A stretch of DNA of 64,000 nucleotides from an uncultured Prevotellaceae bacterium (GTDB lineage: Bacteria; Bacteroidota; Bacteroidia; Bacteroidales; Bacteroidaceae). The notes beneath the pieces were generated by a model. The model searched no databases. It saw nothing but the letters and a program-made list of their open reading frames with translations, and was not told where the DNA came from. Positions 55,323 to 64,000 of this stretch are shown piece by piece. The stretch covers positions 1 through 64,000 of the forward strand of contig CAMNIN010000013.1 in NCBI GenBank assembly GCA_946540735.1, given 5' to 3'. The position numbers and the translations under genes are program-made. Positions within the stretch are counted from its first letter, which is position 1; each line of letters begins with the position of its first letter.

Positions 55323-56381
55323 TTATTCACAGACCAACCGACGGGCTGTCTCGATGATGGTATCGCGGCCGCGAAGAAAGTCCTCGTCGGTGAGGCTTAC
55401 CTGATAGTCGGGGGATATGCCGAATTCTGTGCATTGACCATCCCGGTCATACATCGGACAGGCTGAGAATCTGATGCTCCATCCGCAAGGCAGTTGACTG
55501 CTGAACGGCATGCCGGCTCCTCCTCCGGTCTTGTCGCCGACGATGATGGCGTTGGGGCAGCATTTCATATATTTCACAAACTCGTTGGCAGCGCTGTATA
55601 CCCCGCGGTTGGTGAGCACGGCGACTGGCTTCTGCCACCTGACGGCTTTGGCGGGCTTGAGATGTTGCTCCTCTCTCTTTGAGAAATCGCTGTGCCCCTT
55701 GCCGGTCTTGTGACAGATATAGCCCACAAGAATATCTTTGTTGGTGAAACGGGCTGCGAAGGTTTCTGCTGAAGTGACCATACCTCCGCCGTTATCGCGG
55801 ATGTCGATGATCAGACCACGGCAGGGAGCCAGGGTGGTGAGCATGTCGTCGAGATTGCCCGATCCCAGGTCGCTCCCGAAACTGGCGTAACGCACGTAGC
55901 CCACATTGTCGTCGAGCACCTTGTAGCGCATGCCGTTGCTGGCGTGGTAGTCGGTGCCTAAATAGCGGCGCAGCAGGGTGTCGCTCAGGTTGGCGGGGTA
56001 GTCTTCCTGCCAGCTCCATTCCCTGCCGGTGTCGAAGGAAGTGAAGATGTTGACATGGCCATCGCGGAGTTCGGCAAGCATCTCGCTGAGCACTTCAAAC
56101 AGCTGCACACGGGTCATCCCGTCGTCGACCCGGGAGGCATAACGGGCATGCACCTCATCCCAGTCAAGGCCGATCGTCTCTTGCTTGTAGTCGAGAAAAC
56201 AGTAGTGCTCGTCGATGATGCGCCAAAGCGCCTCAAGGTTGCCTCGCGGACTGTCGGGGTATTCCTCCTCGTCGACACATGAGGCGAGGGGCAGGATGGC
56301 GAAGATGGTTAGCAGGAGATGACTGACCGCCATGATGGAATGACGGAAATGGGACTGGTTGTGGTGGCTGCTCTTGGTCAT
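55323..56381 (-). CDS. S41-family serine peptidase, lipoprotein
   Basis: A 352-residue protein with lipoprotein signal and lipobox LASC, so it is anchored in the envelope. The S41 core is clear: an N-terminal tri-helical region (HVNIFTSFDTG), DIRDNGGG, and the catalytic Ser of NRGVYSAANEFV with the Lys of GDKTGGGAGMPFS. No PDZ domain is seen, which differs from C-terminal processing proteases. It probably cleaves periplasmic or surface peptides. Its start overlaps the previous gene's stop by 4 bp, implying coupled translation with the DUF3316-like and topoisomerase genes. Confidence 0.87.
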   Translation of the reverse strand: MTKSSHHNQSHFRHSIMAVSHLLLTIFAILPLASCVDEEEYPDSPRGNLEALWRIIDEHYCFLDYKQETIGLDWDEVHARYASRVDDGMTRVQLFEVLSEMLAELRDGHVNIFTSFDTGREWSWQEDYPANLSDTLLRRYLGTDYHASNGMRYKVLDDNVGYVRYASFGSDLGSGNLDDMLTTLAPCRGLIIDIRDNGGGMVTSAETFAARFTNKDILVGYICHKTGKGHSDFSKREEQHLKPAKAVRWQKPVAVLTNRGVYSAANEFVKYMKCCPNAIIVGDKTGGGAGMPFSSQLPCGWSIRFSACPMYDRDGQCTEFGISPDYQVSLTDEDFLRGRDTIIETARRLVCE

Positions 56382-57229
56382 GGTCGTTGGATGGTCTTCG
56401 TCTTGAAATGTTTTACAAATCCGATCAGCAGTCCGTGGGTGTAGTAGTGCTGCTTAAGTCCGTTCACCCGGGCTTGCTGGATGTCGCCCAGATAGCCAAT
56501 GCGGAGGGTGGTGCCCCATAATTTGGTGTCGAGGGTGAGCATGTTGTGCATCGATGGGGAGGAGAAGGGGGTGGTCACCACGGCATTGTGCTCATAGTTG
56601 CCGCGGGAGAAGATCTCATAGTATGACTGTCCGTAGTTGGGGCTGAACATCAGACCGAGAAGGGGCACTGAGAGTTCATAGCGGGCTGTGAAGGCTTTCT
56701 TGAAAAGCCGGAAGTGATAGGTGGCGGACGCCGAGGGACCCACCTGCATCGAGAGACGCAGTTGGGCAGGGTTGTTCTGGTTGCGCGAGTTGTAGTTCAC
56801 GCCGATGTTGAAGCGGGTCATTCCACCGATACTGATTCCTAACTGGTCGGAGGCCAGCGACCAATCGCGCTGGAAGACGCAGGTGAGGGTGTAGAGACCG
56901 GAAAGCTCATTGCCGTCTTCTGAACGGTCGCTGGCATCGGCAAAACTGCCTTGGTGCATGATTTCTTTCGACCATCGCTTGCCTGGCCTCTCGCGGATGG
57001 TGTGGGAGATATAGCGCAGTTCACTACCTTGGTATTTCTCGGGCGACAGGTAGGTGTCGAGTATGTTGATGGCACCGAATCCAAGGAGTTGGGCGTTGGT
57101 GATGATCTTGTCGGGAGTCTCCTCTTCCTGACCGATGGCCTCGGATGCGGGCCAACATAGAAGGATGGCCAGCATGAGGGCTGTCGGCAGATGCTGGGAG
57201 CGGTGTGTGCGTTTACATGTCATCATCAT
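56378..57229 (-). CDS. DUF3316-like envelope protein
   Basis: A 283-residue protein with a signal peptide ending SEAIGQ and a body of beta strands with small loops (ILDTYLSPEKYQGSELRYISHTI, SLASDQLGISIGGMTRFNIGVNYNSRNQNN, PSASATYHFRLFKKAF), consistent with an outer-membrane barrel. The ILDTYLSPEKY stretch fits DUF3316 proteins of Bacteroidetes; that match is from memory of the family and was not searched. It overlaps the topoisomerase gene by 17 bp and the S41 gene by 4 bp. Role unknown. Confidence 0.65.
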   Translation of the reverse strand: MMMTCKRTHRSQHLPTALMLAILLCWPASEAIGQEEETPDKIITNAQLLGFGAINILDTYLSPEKYQGSELRYISHTIRERPGKRWSKEIMHQGSFADASDRSEDGNELSGLYTLTCVFQRDWSLASDQLGISIGGMTRFNIGVNYNSRNQNNPAQLRLSMQVGPSASATYHFRLFKKAFTARYELSVPLLGLMFSPNYGQSYYEIFSRGNYEHNAVVTTPFSSPSMHNMLTLDTKLWGTTLRIGYLGDIQQARVNGLKQHYYTHGLLIGFVKHFKTKTIQRP

Positions 57230-59999
57230 TGAAAAGGAAGAGTTGACCGGTTAGTTCGGTGATGATTTGCTGCTCGCTCTTGTCCTTGTCGGGATCAAGG
57301 TTCTCAACCTCCTGTGGCGATTCCTGCTCAGAGGCCTCTTCCTCAAGGGCGTCGGTCTTAGTGGGTTCAAGCTCCTCTACGGAGTCCACATGCAGGGTGG
57401 TGATCCGCTTGCCACGGGCTTTAAAGCCTTTCACCGAAATGAAATCCTCGACATCTATCACCATGGGCTCGCGGCCGGCATCACTGCCGCCGAAGTTGAC
57501 TTGTATGCGGGGATAGGGCTCACAGGTGAGCAGGAGCTCGCGGTTGTCGGGGTTCTCGCCGAGATAGTTCTGGTGGCGTTTCGTGCCTTCCATCTTGAAG
57601 CGTTTCAGATAGGGGTATCCTTGCTGGTCGGCATCGAAGAGCACGCAGCTCCACACCTTCTCGGGCTTCCATTTCTCGACAATGCGAACATTCGACTCAT
57701 AGTGATTGTTGCTATCGAAATTGCTCAAGTAGAAGTCGCCGTTGTCGAGCACCACGAGGATGGAGTCGCCCTCATTGAATTCTCCAAGCAATTGTCCGTG
57801 CTCGTCGTAATTGAGGCGGTTGACGTCGGGATCCCACCACACTTTGCGGCCGCCAAGGGTGCTGTGGCCGTGACTCTTGAGGGCGATGCGGTGGATGGAG
57901 TATTTCGTGAGCAGGTTGCCCTTGCTGCCGCGCCCCTTGATGAGAATGTCGGAGAAATCACGCTCCAGGAAGATTTTCTTGATCTTCGGGTTGGGGTCGA
58001 GGGTGACTTTGATCAGCTCGGCCTCACCGTTGGGGTTGCAGGTGAAATACACCACTCGTGAGCCGGGGGTCCCTTGCGTGAGGTCGTATTCCTTCTCACG
58101 GGCCAGACTGGTGACGTTGAAGCGTTTCATGAAATAACTGCCGCGCTTGCCGTCGCGGTAGACCACGTTGTAGATGGTGCGGGTGTCGTTTTTCTTGAAC
58201 ACCTGCACATGGAGGATGTTCTTTCCAACGAAGATCTTCTCGGCCACTTTCACTACCTTGTATTTGCCGTCACGGTAGAAGACGATGATGTCGTCGATGT
58301 CGGAGCAGTTGCACACAAACTCGTCTTTCTTCAGACCAGTGCCGATAAATCCGTCGGTGCGGTTGATGTAGAGCTTCTGGTTGGCTTCCACCACTTTGGA
58401 GGCTACAATCGTGTCGAAACTCTTGATCTCGGTCAGACGGGGGTGCTGTTCTCCGTATTTGTCGAGGATGAAACGATACCATTTGATGGTGTATTCGACG
58501 ATGTGCTCCAGGTCGTGATTGATCTGCTCGATCTCGGCCTTGATGCGGAGGATGAGGTCGTCGGCCTTGTCTTTGTTGAACTTCAGGATGCGCTGCATCT
58601 TGATCTCCATGAGACGGAGGATGTCGTCTTTGGTGACCTCTCTCACGAATTGTGGATAGAAGGGGGTCAGCCGTTCGTCGACGTAGGCGCAGGCGGCATC
58701 CATGTCGGGGGCGTTCTCAAACGGACGGCCCTTGTAGATGCGTTCCTCGATGAAGATCTTCTCCAAGGAGGCGTAATGCAACTGCTCCATCAGTTCTCCC
58801 TTGCGGATCTCCAGCTCCTGGCGGAGCAGGTCCTTGGTGTGCTCGGTGGAGTAACGGAGCAAGTCGCTCACGGTGAGGAACATCGGCTTCTTGTCGACGA
58901 TGACGCAACAGTTGGGGGCGATGTTGATCTCACAATCGGTGAAGGCATAGAGGGCGTCGATGGTCTTGTCGGACGATACACCGGGGGCAAGGTGGATCAG
59001 GATCTCCACTTCGGCGGCTGTGTTGTCATCGACTTTCTTCACCTTGATCTTGTTGCGCTCGATGGCTTTGAGAATCGACTCTATCAGCGAAGTGGTGGTC
59101 TTGCTGTAGGGAATCTCGCGGATGACGAGGGTCTTTGTGTCAAGCTTCTCGATCTTGGCTCGCACACGCAGTCCTCCACCGCGCTGACCGTCGTTGTAAC
59201 GGCTCACGTCGATGGCTCCTCCTGTGGGGAAGTCGGGATAGAGATGGAATTCCTCACCTCGCAGGTAACTGATGGAGGCCTCGCACAACTCGCAGAAGTT
59301 GTGGGGCAGGATTTTTGAGGTGAGACCCACGGCAATGCCTTCCGTGCCTTGCGCCAGGAGCAAAGGGAATTTCACGGGCAGGGCGATCGGCTCCTTGTTG
59401 CGGCCGTCATAACTCATCTGCCACTCGGTGGTCTTGGGGTTGAATACAGTGTCGAGTGCAAACTTCGACAGCTTGGCCTCGATATATCGGGGGGCGGCGG
59501 CGCGGTCGCCGGTGAGGATGTTGCCCCAGTTGCCTTGGGTGTCCACAAGCAGGTCTTTCTGCCCGATCTGCACCAGGGCATCGCCGATGGAGGCATCACC
59601 ATGGGGGTGAAACTGCATGGTGTGACCCACGATGTTGGCCACTTTGTTGAACCGCCCGTCGTCCATGCGCTTCATTGAGTGCAGGATGCGGCGCTGCACG
59701 GGTTTCAGTCCGTCGTCAATCTTGGGCACGGCACGCTCGAGGATCACGTAGGAGGCGTAGTCGAGAAACCAGTTCTGATACATGCCGCTGAGATGATGCA
59801 CGGCAGAGGCATCGAATCGGTTCACGGGCTTGTAGTCGGAGTGGCTGTCCTCTTCCAACTCGTCTTCGCTTCCCGGCTCTTCTCCTCCAGCCTGAGCGTC
59901 TGTGCTGTCCTGTAAGTCAGCGCCTTCGTCTTGTGCTATACTGTCCTGTTCCAGGATCTCGTCGTCTTTTATCTCGTCGTCTTTTTTGTTGTCGTCCAT
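57213..59999 (-). CDS. parC: DNA gyrase/topoisomerase IV subunit A (Bacteroidales ParC-like)
   Basis: A 928-residue type IIA topoisomerase A subunit. An acidic 60-residue N-terminal extension precedes the core: MYQNWFLDYASYVILERAVPKIDDGLKPVQRRILHSM, HPHGDASIGDAL, and the catalytic Tyr in APRYIEAKLS. The winged helix, tower and coiled-coil regions follow; the C-terminal third has beta-pinwheel-like strands (VVYFTCNPNGEAELIKV) and an acidic tail. The Bacteroidales enzyme of this type is usually named topoisomerase IV subunit A; gyrase A would carry GyrA-box features I did not find. The B subunit gene is not in the window. TAACTTTG at 60022-60029 (minus strand) is the -7 box. Confidence 0.88.
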   Translation of the reverse strand: MDDNKKDDEIKDDEILEQDSIAQDEGADLQDSTDAQAGGEEPGSEDELEEDSHSDYKPVNRFDASAVHHLSGMYQNWFLDYASYVILERAVPKIDDGLKPVQRRILHSMKRMDDGRFNKVANIVGHTMQFHPHGDASIGDALVQIGQKDLLVDTQGNWGNILTGDRAAAPRYIEAKLSKFALDTVFNPKTTEWQMSYDGRNKEPIALPVKFPLLLAQGTEGIAVGLTSKILPHNFCELCEASISYLRGEEFHLYPDFPTGGAIDVSRYNDGQRGGGLRVRAKIEKLDTKTLVIREIPYSKTTTSLIESILKAIERNKIKVKKVDDNTAAEVEILIHLAPGVSSDKTIDALYAFTDCEINIAPNCCVIVDKKPMFLTVSDLLRYSTEHTKDLLRQELEIRKGELMEQLHYASLEKIFIEERIYKGRPFENAPDMDAACAYVDERLTPFYPQFVREVTKDDILRLMEIKMQRILKFNKDKADDLILRIKAEIEQINHDLEHIVEYTIKWYRFILDKYGEQHPRLTEIKSFDTIVASKVVEANQKLYINRTDGFIGTGLKKDEFVCNCSDIDDIIVFYRDGKYKVVKVAEKIFVGKNILHVQVFKKNDTRTIYNVVYRDGKRGSYFMKRFNVTSLAREKEYDLTQGTPGSRVVYFTCNPNGEAELIKVTLDPNPKIKKIFLERDFSDILIKGRGSKGNLLTKYSIHRIALKSHGHSTLGGRKVWWDPDVNRLNYDEHGQLLGEFNEGDSILVVLDNGDFYLSNFDSNNHYESNVRIVEKWKPEKVWSCVLFDADQQGYPYLKRFKMEGTKRHQNYLGENPDNRELLLTCEPYPRIQVNFGGSDAGREPMVIDVEDFISVKGFKARGKRITTLHVDSVEELEPTKTDALEEEASEQESPQEVENLDPDKDKSEQQIITELTGQLFLFNDDDM

Positions 60000-60152
60000 A
60001 AATACACATTTCTAATCGCAGCAAAGTTAGGCATTTTTATCGAGATTCGGACATGTGAACGCCAAAAAAGTATTCCGATGGGCCGTTTGAGTGGCTTGAT
60101 GGCTAAATGATTTTAAAAATAACATTCTTTTGGGCTGAAAACAGGCTTTTTC

Positions 60153-60183
60153 TTGGTCTCCTCGGATTTTCTTGCTAAATTTG
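60153..60183 (+). promoter_or_regulatory. Promoter of glyS
   Basis: TTG (60153-60155), a 20-bp spacer and TAAATTTG (60176-60183), a full consensus match 64 nt before the ATG. Confidence 0.82.
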
Positions 60184-60247
60184 CACCCAATTATTCAGCC
60201 CTTTGGCTGATAGGAGAATCACAAAGTATATCATCAACAGACAAAAT

Positions 60248-61789
60248 ATGGCACAAGAAGATGTATTCAAGAAGATCGTAAGCCATTGCAAAGAATATGG
60301 TTTCGTATTCCCCAGCAGTGAAATCTACGATGGACTGGCCGCAGTGTATGACTACGGACAGAATGGTGTGGAACTGAAAAACAACATCAAAGAATATTGG
60401 TGGAAGAGCATGGTGCTCCTGCATGAGAATATCGTGGGCATCGACTCGGCCATCTTCATGCACCCCACGATCTGGAAGGCTTCAGGACATGTGGATGCCT
60501 TCAACGACCCGCTGATCGACAACCGCGACTCCAAGAAACGCTACCGCGCCGACGTGCTCATCGAGGACCAGATGGCCAAATACGATGAGAAGATCGACAA
60601 GGAGGTGGAGAAAGCTCGCAAGCGCTTCGGCGATGCCTTCGACGAGCAGAAATTCCGTGAGACCAATCCCCGCGTGCTGGAAAACGCCGCCAAGCGCGAG
60701 GCGCTCCATCAGCGCTTCACAGAGGCTATGCAGGGTCCTGACCTGGAGGCTCTGAAGCAGATCATCCTCGACGAGGGTATCGTCGATCCTATCAGCGGAA
60801 CTAAGAACTGGACCGACGTGCGCCAGTTCAACTTGATGTTCTCCACCGAGATGGGCTCTGTGTCGGACGCTGCCAGCAAGATCTATCTCCGTCCGGAGAC
60901 GGCTCAGGGCATCTTCGTCAACTACCTCAATGTGCAGAAGACCGGACGCATGAAGATTCCTTTCGGTATCGCTCAGATCGGTAAGGCTTTCCGCAACGAG
61001 ATCGTGGCCCGACAGTTCATCTTCCGTATGCGTGAGTTTGAGCAGATGGAGATGCAGTTCTTCGTCAAGCCGGGCACCGAACTGGACTGGTTCCCGAAAT
61101 GGAAGGAGATGCGCATGGCTTGGCACCAGGCCCTGGGATTCGGCGCAGAGAACTACCGCTTCCACGACCACGACAAACTGGCTCACTATGCCAACGCTGC
61201 CACCGATATCGAGTTCAAAATGCCTTTCGGCTTCAAGGAGGTGGAGGGCATCCACAGCCGTACCAACTTCGACCTCTCGCAGCATGAGAAATACAGCGGG
61301 CGCAGCATCAAGTACTTCGACCCGCAGACCAACGAGAGCTACACTCCGTTTGTCATCGAGACTTCCATCGGCGTCGACCGTATGTTCCTCTCGGTGATGT
61401 GCCACTCCTATGAGGAGGAGAAACTGGAGAATGGCGAGACACGTGTCGTGCTCAAACTGCCTGCAGCACTCGCTCCTGTCAAACTCGCCGTACTGCCTCT
61501 CGTGCGCAAAGGCGGACTGCCTGAGAAGGCTCGTGAGATCATCGACAACCTGCGGTTCCATTTCAACTGCCAGTACGACGAGAAAGACACCATCGGAAAG
61601 CGCTATCGCCGCCAGGATGCTATCGGCACGCCTTACTGCGTGACCGTCGACTACGATACACTCAACGACAATATGGTGACACTACGCTTCCGCGATACCA
61701 TGGAACAGGAGCGGGTGAGCATCGACCAGCTCAACGCCATCATCGAGGATAAGGTGAGCATCGCAAGCCTGCTTAAGAAACTGCAGTAA
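60248..61789 (+). CDS. glyS: Glycyl-tRNA synthetase (alpha2 type)
   Basis: The track starts at 60203; ATG 60248 (MAQEDVFKKIVSHCKEYGFVFPSSEIYDGL) gives the family N terminus and 513 residues. It is a class II synthetase with motif 2 (GIAQIGKAFRNEIVARQFIFRMREFEQME), a motif 3 region (SIGVDRMFLSVMC), and a C-terminal anticodon-binding domain (LAPVKLAVLPLVRKGGLPEKAREI). It charges tRNA-Gly. The homodimeric form is as in eukaryotes and archaea, and is normal for Bacteroidetes. The FKBP gene starts at the very next base after its stop (TAA-ATG). Confidence 0.95.
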   Translation: MAQEDVFKKIVSHCKEYGFVFPSSEIYDGLAAVYDYGQNGVELKNNIKEYWWKSMVLLHENIVGIDSAIFMHPTIWKASGHVDAFNDPLIDNRDSKKRYRADVLIEDQMAKYDEKIDKEVEKARKRFGDAFDEQKFRETNPRVLENAAKREALHQRFTEAMQGPDLEALKQIILDEGIVDPISGTKNWTDVRQFNLMFSTEMGSVSDAASKIYLRPETAQGIFVNYLNVQKTGRMKIPFGIAQIGKAFRNEIVARQFIFRMREFEQMEMQFFVKPGTELDWFPKWKEMRMAWHQALGFGAENYRFHDHDKLAHYANAATDIEFKMPFGFKEVEGIHSRTNFDLSQHEKYSGRSIKYFDPQTNESYTPFVIETSIGVDRMFLSVMCHSYEEEKLENGETRVVLKLPAALAPVKLAVLPLVRKGGLPEKAREIIDNLRFHFNCQYDEKDTIGKRYRRQDAIGTPYCVTVDYDTLNDNMVTLRFRDTMEQERVSIDQLNAIIEDKVSIASLLKKLQ

Positions 61790-62461
61790 ATGAGACATCA
61801 CGCATCTTATTATGCCTTCCTTGCCTTCGTGGCCGCTGTCTTCTGTCTCTCATCTTGCAAGGAGACAGACGATACGGTGGTGGAGTTCGAGAACTGGCAG
61901 CAGAAAAATGAGGCTTATTTCAATGCCAAATACAACTCCGTGAAGCAGGCCATCGCTTCCGGCGATACGTCTTGGAAAATCTTCAAATCGTTCTCCAAAG
62001 ACTACTCCACCACAGGGACTGCCTCTGACTATATCCTCGTCAAGGTGCTCAATGAGGGATCCGGAAGCGGATCGCCTCTCTACACCGACTCCGTCAGGGT
62101 GCATTATCGCGGACAGCTGCTGGCTTCTGCATCTTATGTCGACAGCAGTGACAGCGAACTGGGTTATGTCTTCGATACTTCTTGGAGCACAACCACGTTC
62201 GATGATAGGATTTTTGTTCCTTCCAAATTTGGCGTGAGTGGTGTGGTCGACGGCTTCTCTACGGCTCTCCAGCACATGCGCATCGGCGACAGATGGCGGG
62301 TGTATATCCCTTATCAACTGGGCTACGGCACCAGTGACAACGGTTCGATTCCTGCCTACAGCACGCTGGTCTTCGACTTGGCTCTCGCTGCTTATTACCG
62401 GCCGGGCAATAAAGTGCCCGACTGGTCGGCCAATGAGATGCGAATATGGGATGAACCATAA
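61790..62461 (+). CDS. FKBP-type peptidyl-prolyl isomerase, lipoprotein
   Basis: A 223-residue protein with lipoprotein signal and lipobox LSSC. The FKBP domain occupies about residues 85-200: DSVRVHYRGQLL, the central VFDTSW loop, GVVDGFSTALQHMRIGDRWRVYIPYQLGYGTSDNGSIPAYSTLVFDLAL. It would catalyse proline isomerisation in the periplasm or at the outer membrane. It is cotranscribed with glyS (the stop and start codons abut), with no obvious functional link. A strong terminator follows. Confidence 0.92.
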   Translation: MRHHASYYAFLAFVAAVFCLSSCKETDDTVVEFENWQQKNEAYFNAKYNSVKQAIASGDTSWKIFKSFSKDYSTTGTASDYILVKVLNEGSGSGSPLYTDSVRVHYRGQLLASASYVDSSDSELGYVFDTSWSTTTFDDRIFVPSKFGVSGVVDGFSTALQHMRIGDRWRVYIPYQLGYGTSDNGSIPAYSTLVFDLALAAYYRPGNKVPDWSANEMRIWDEP

Positions 62462-62496
62462 TCTCTAAGTTTATATATAAGAATATGTGCGACGGT

Positions 62497-62533
62497 CCCC
62501 ATCCGCTTTCAGAGCTGGATGGGGATTTTTCTT
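62497..62533 (+). terminator. Intrinsic terminator after the FKBP gene
   Basis: CCCCATCC and GGATGGGG pair around a 12-nt loop, followed by ATTTTTC. Confidence 0.88.
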
Positions 62534-62540
62534 GAAGCGA

Positions 62541-64000
<1,460 letters not shown>

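Overview
The window looks like a chromosomal segment of a Bacteroidales bacterium, most like Prevotellaceae. The reasons are an adjacent SusC/SusD pair with a hybrid two-component regulator, repeated TAnnTTTG -7 boxes (often with TTTG or TTG 19-20 bp upstream), weak or absent Shine-Dalgarno sites, Prevotella-type C-terminal sorting tails, and the cluster guaB, PpiC-type foldases, OstA-like protein, mutL. I see no phage, integrase, insertion sequence or CRISPR array. Species cannot be fixed from the sequence alone.

Layout. 1-331: palindromic short repeats. 332-7.6 kb: plant cell-wall enzymes (a pectate lyase fused to an aldose epimerase; a GH43-like/GH51 arabinofuranosidase coupled to a Sel1-repeat protein) and a small barrel protein. 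7.7-9.3 kb: small hypotheticals, a secreted protein and a structured non-coding gap. 9.3-13.3 kb: an envelope operon (PH-domain protein, M48 protease lipoprotein, NfeD, SPFH protein, divergent WecB-like protein). 13.3-16.2 kb: cobUTSC on the minus strand, the cobalamin nucleotide-loop assembly set. 16.3-24.2 kb: OmpA-like protein, lptB, trigger factor, clpP-clpX, recQ. 24.3-32.3 kb: guaB, two parvulin foldases, an OstA-like protein and mutL. 32.4-39.8 kb: a major OmpA-like protein, trpS, tRNA-Val, purB, rluB with a long GGYQQRQ repeat tail, asnS. 40.2-42.8 kb: a lipoprotein propeller with a CxxCH motif and a DUF6057-like membrane protein. 43.0-54.1 kb: a polysaccharide utilization locus (SusD, SusC, hybrid sensor, GH5). 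54.6-60.0 kb: hsp20 behind a sigma-54-like promoter, tRNA-Leu, S41 peptidase, a DUF3316-like protein and a type IIA topoisomerase A subunit. 60.2-64.0 kb: glyS, an FKBP lipoprotein and a second recQ cut by the window edge.

How the genes fit together. The glycan genes point to growth on plant polysaccharides: pectin and arabinan debranching at the left end, and a GH5-linked beta-glycan locus at 43-54 kb under its own sensor. LptB, the OstA-like protein, the SurA-like foldases and the OmpA-like proteins serve outer-membrane assembly. ClpXP, trigger factor, Hsp20 and the PPIases serve protein quality control.

The least ordinary signals are non-coding: an array of twelve CTAG tetramers spaced 8-10 bp, next to a 35-bp tandem array, both probably in the trpS 3' UTR; a perfect 17-bp inverted repeat around the clpP -7 box; a sigma-54-like promoter with a dyad before hsp20; and a bulged 14-bp helix near 9.1 kb. 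Protein-level oddities are a WecB-like protein lacking catalytic residues, a MutL without endonuclease motifs, and the CxxCH propeller lipoprotein with its membrane partner.
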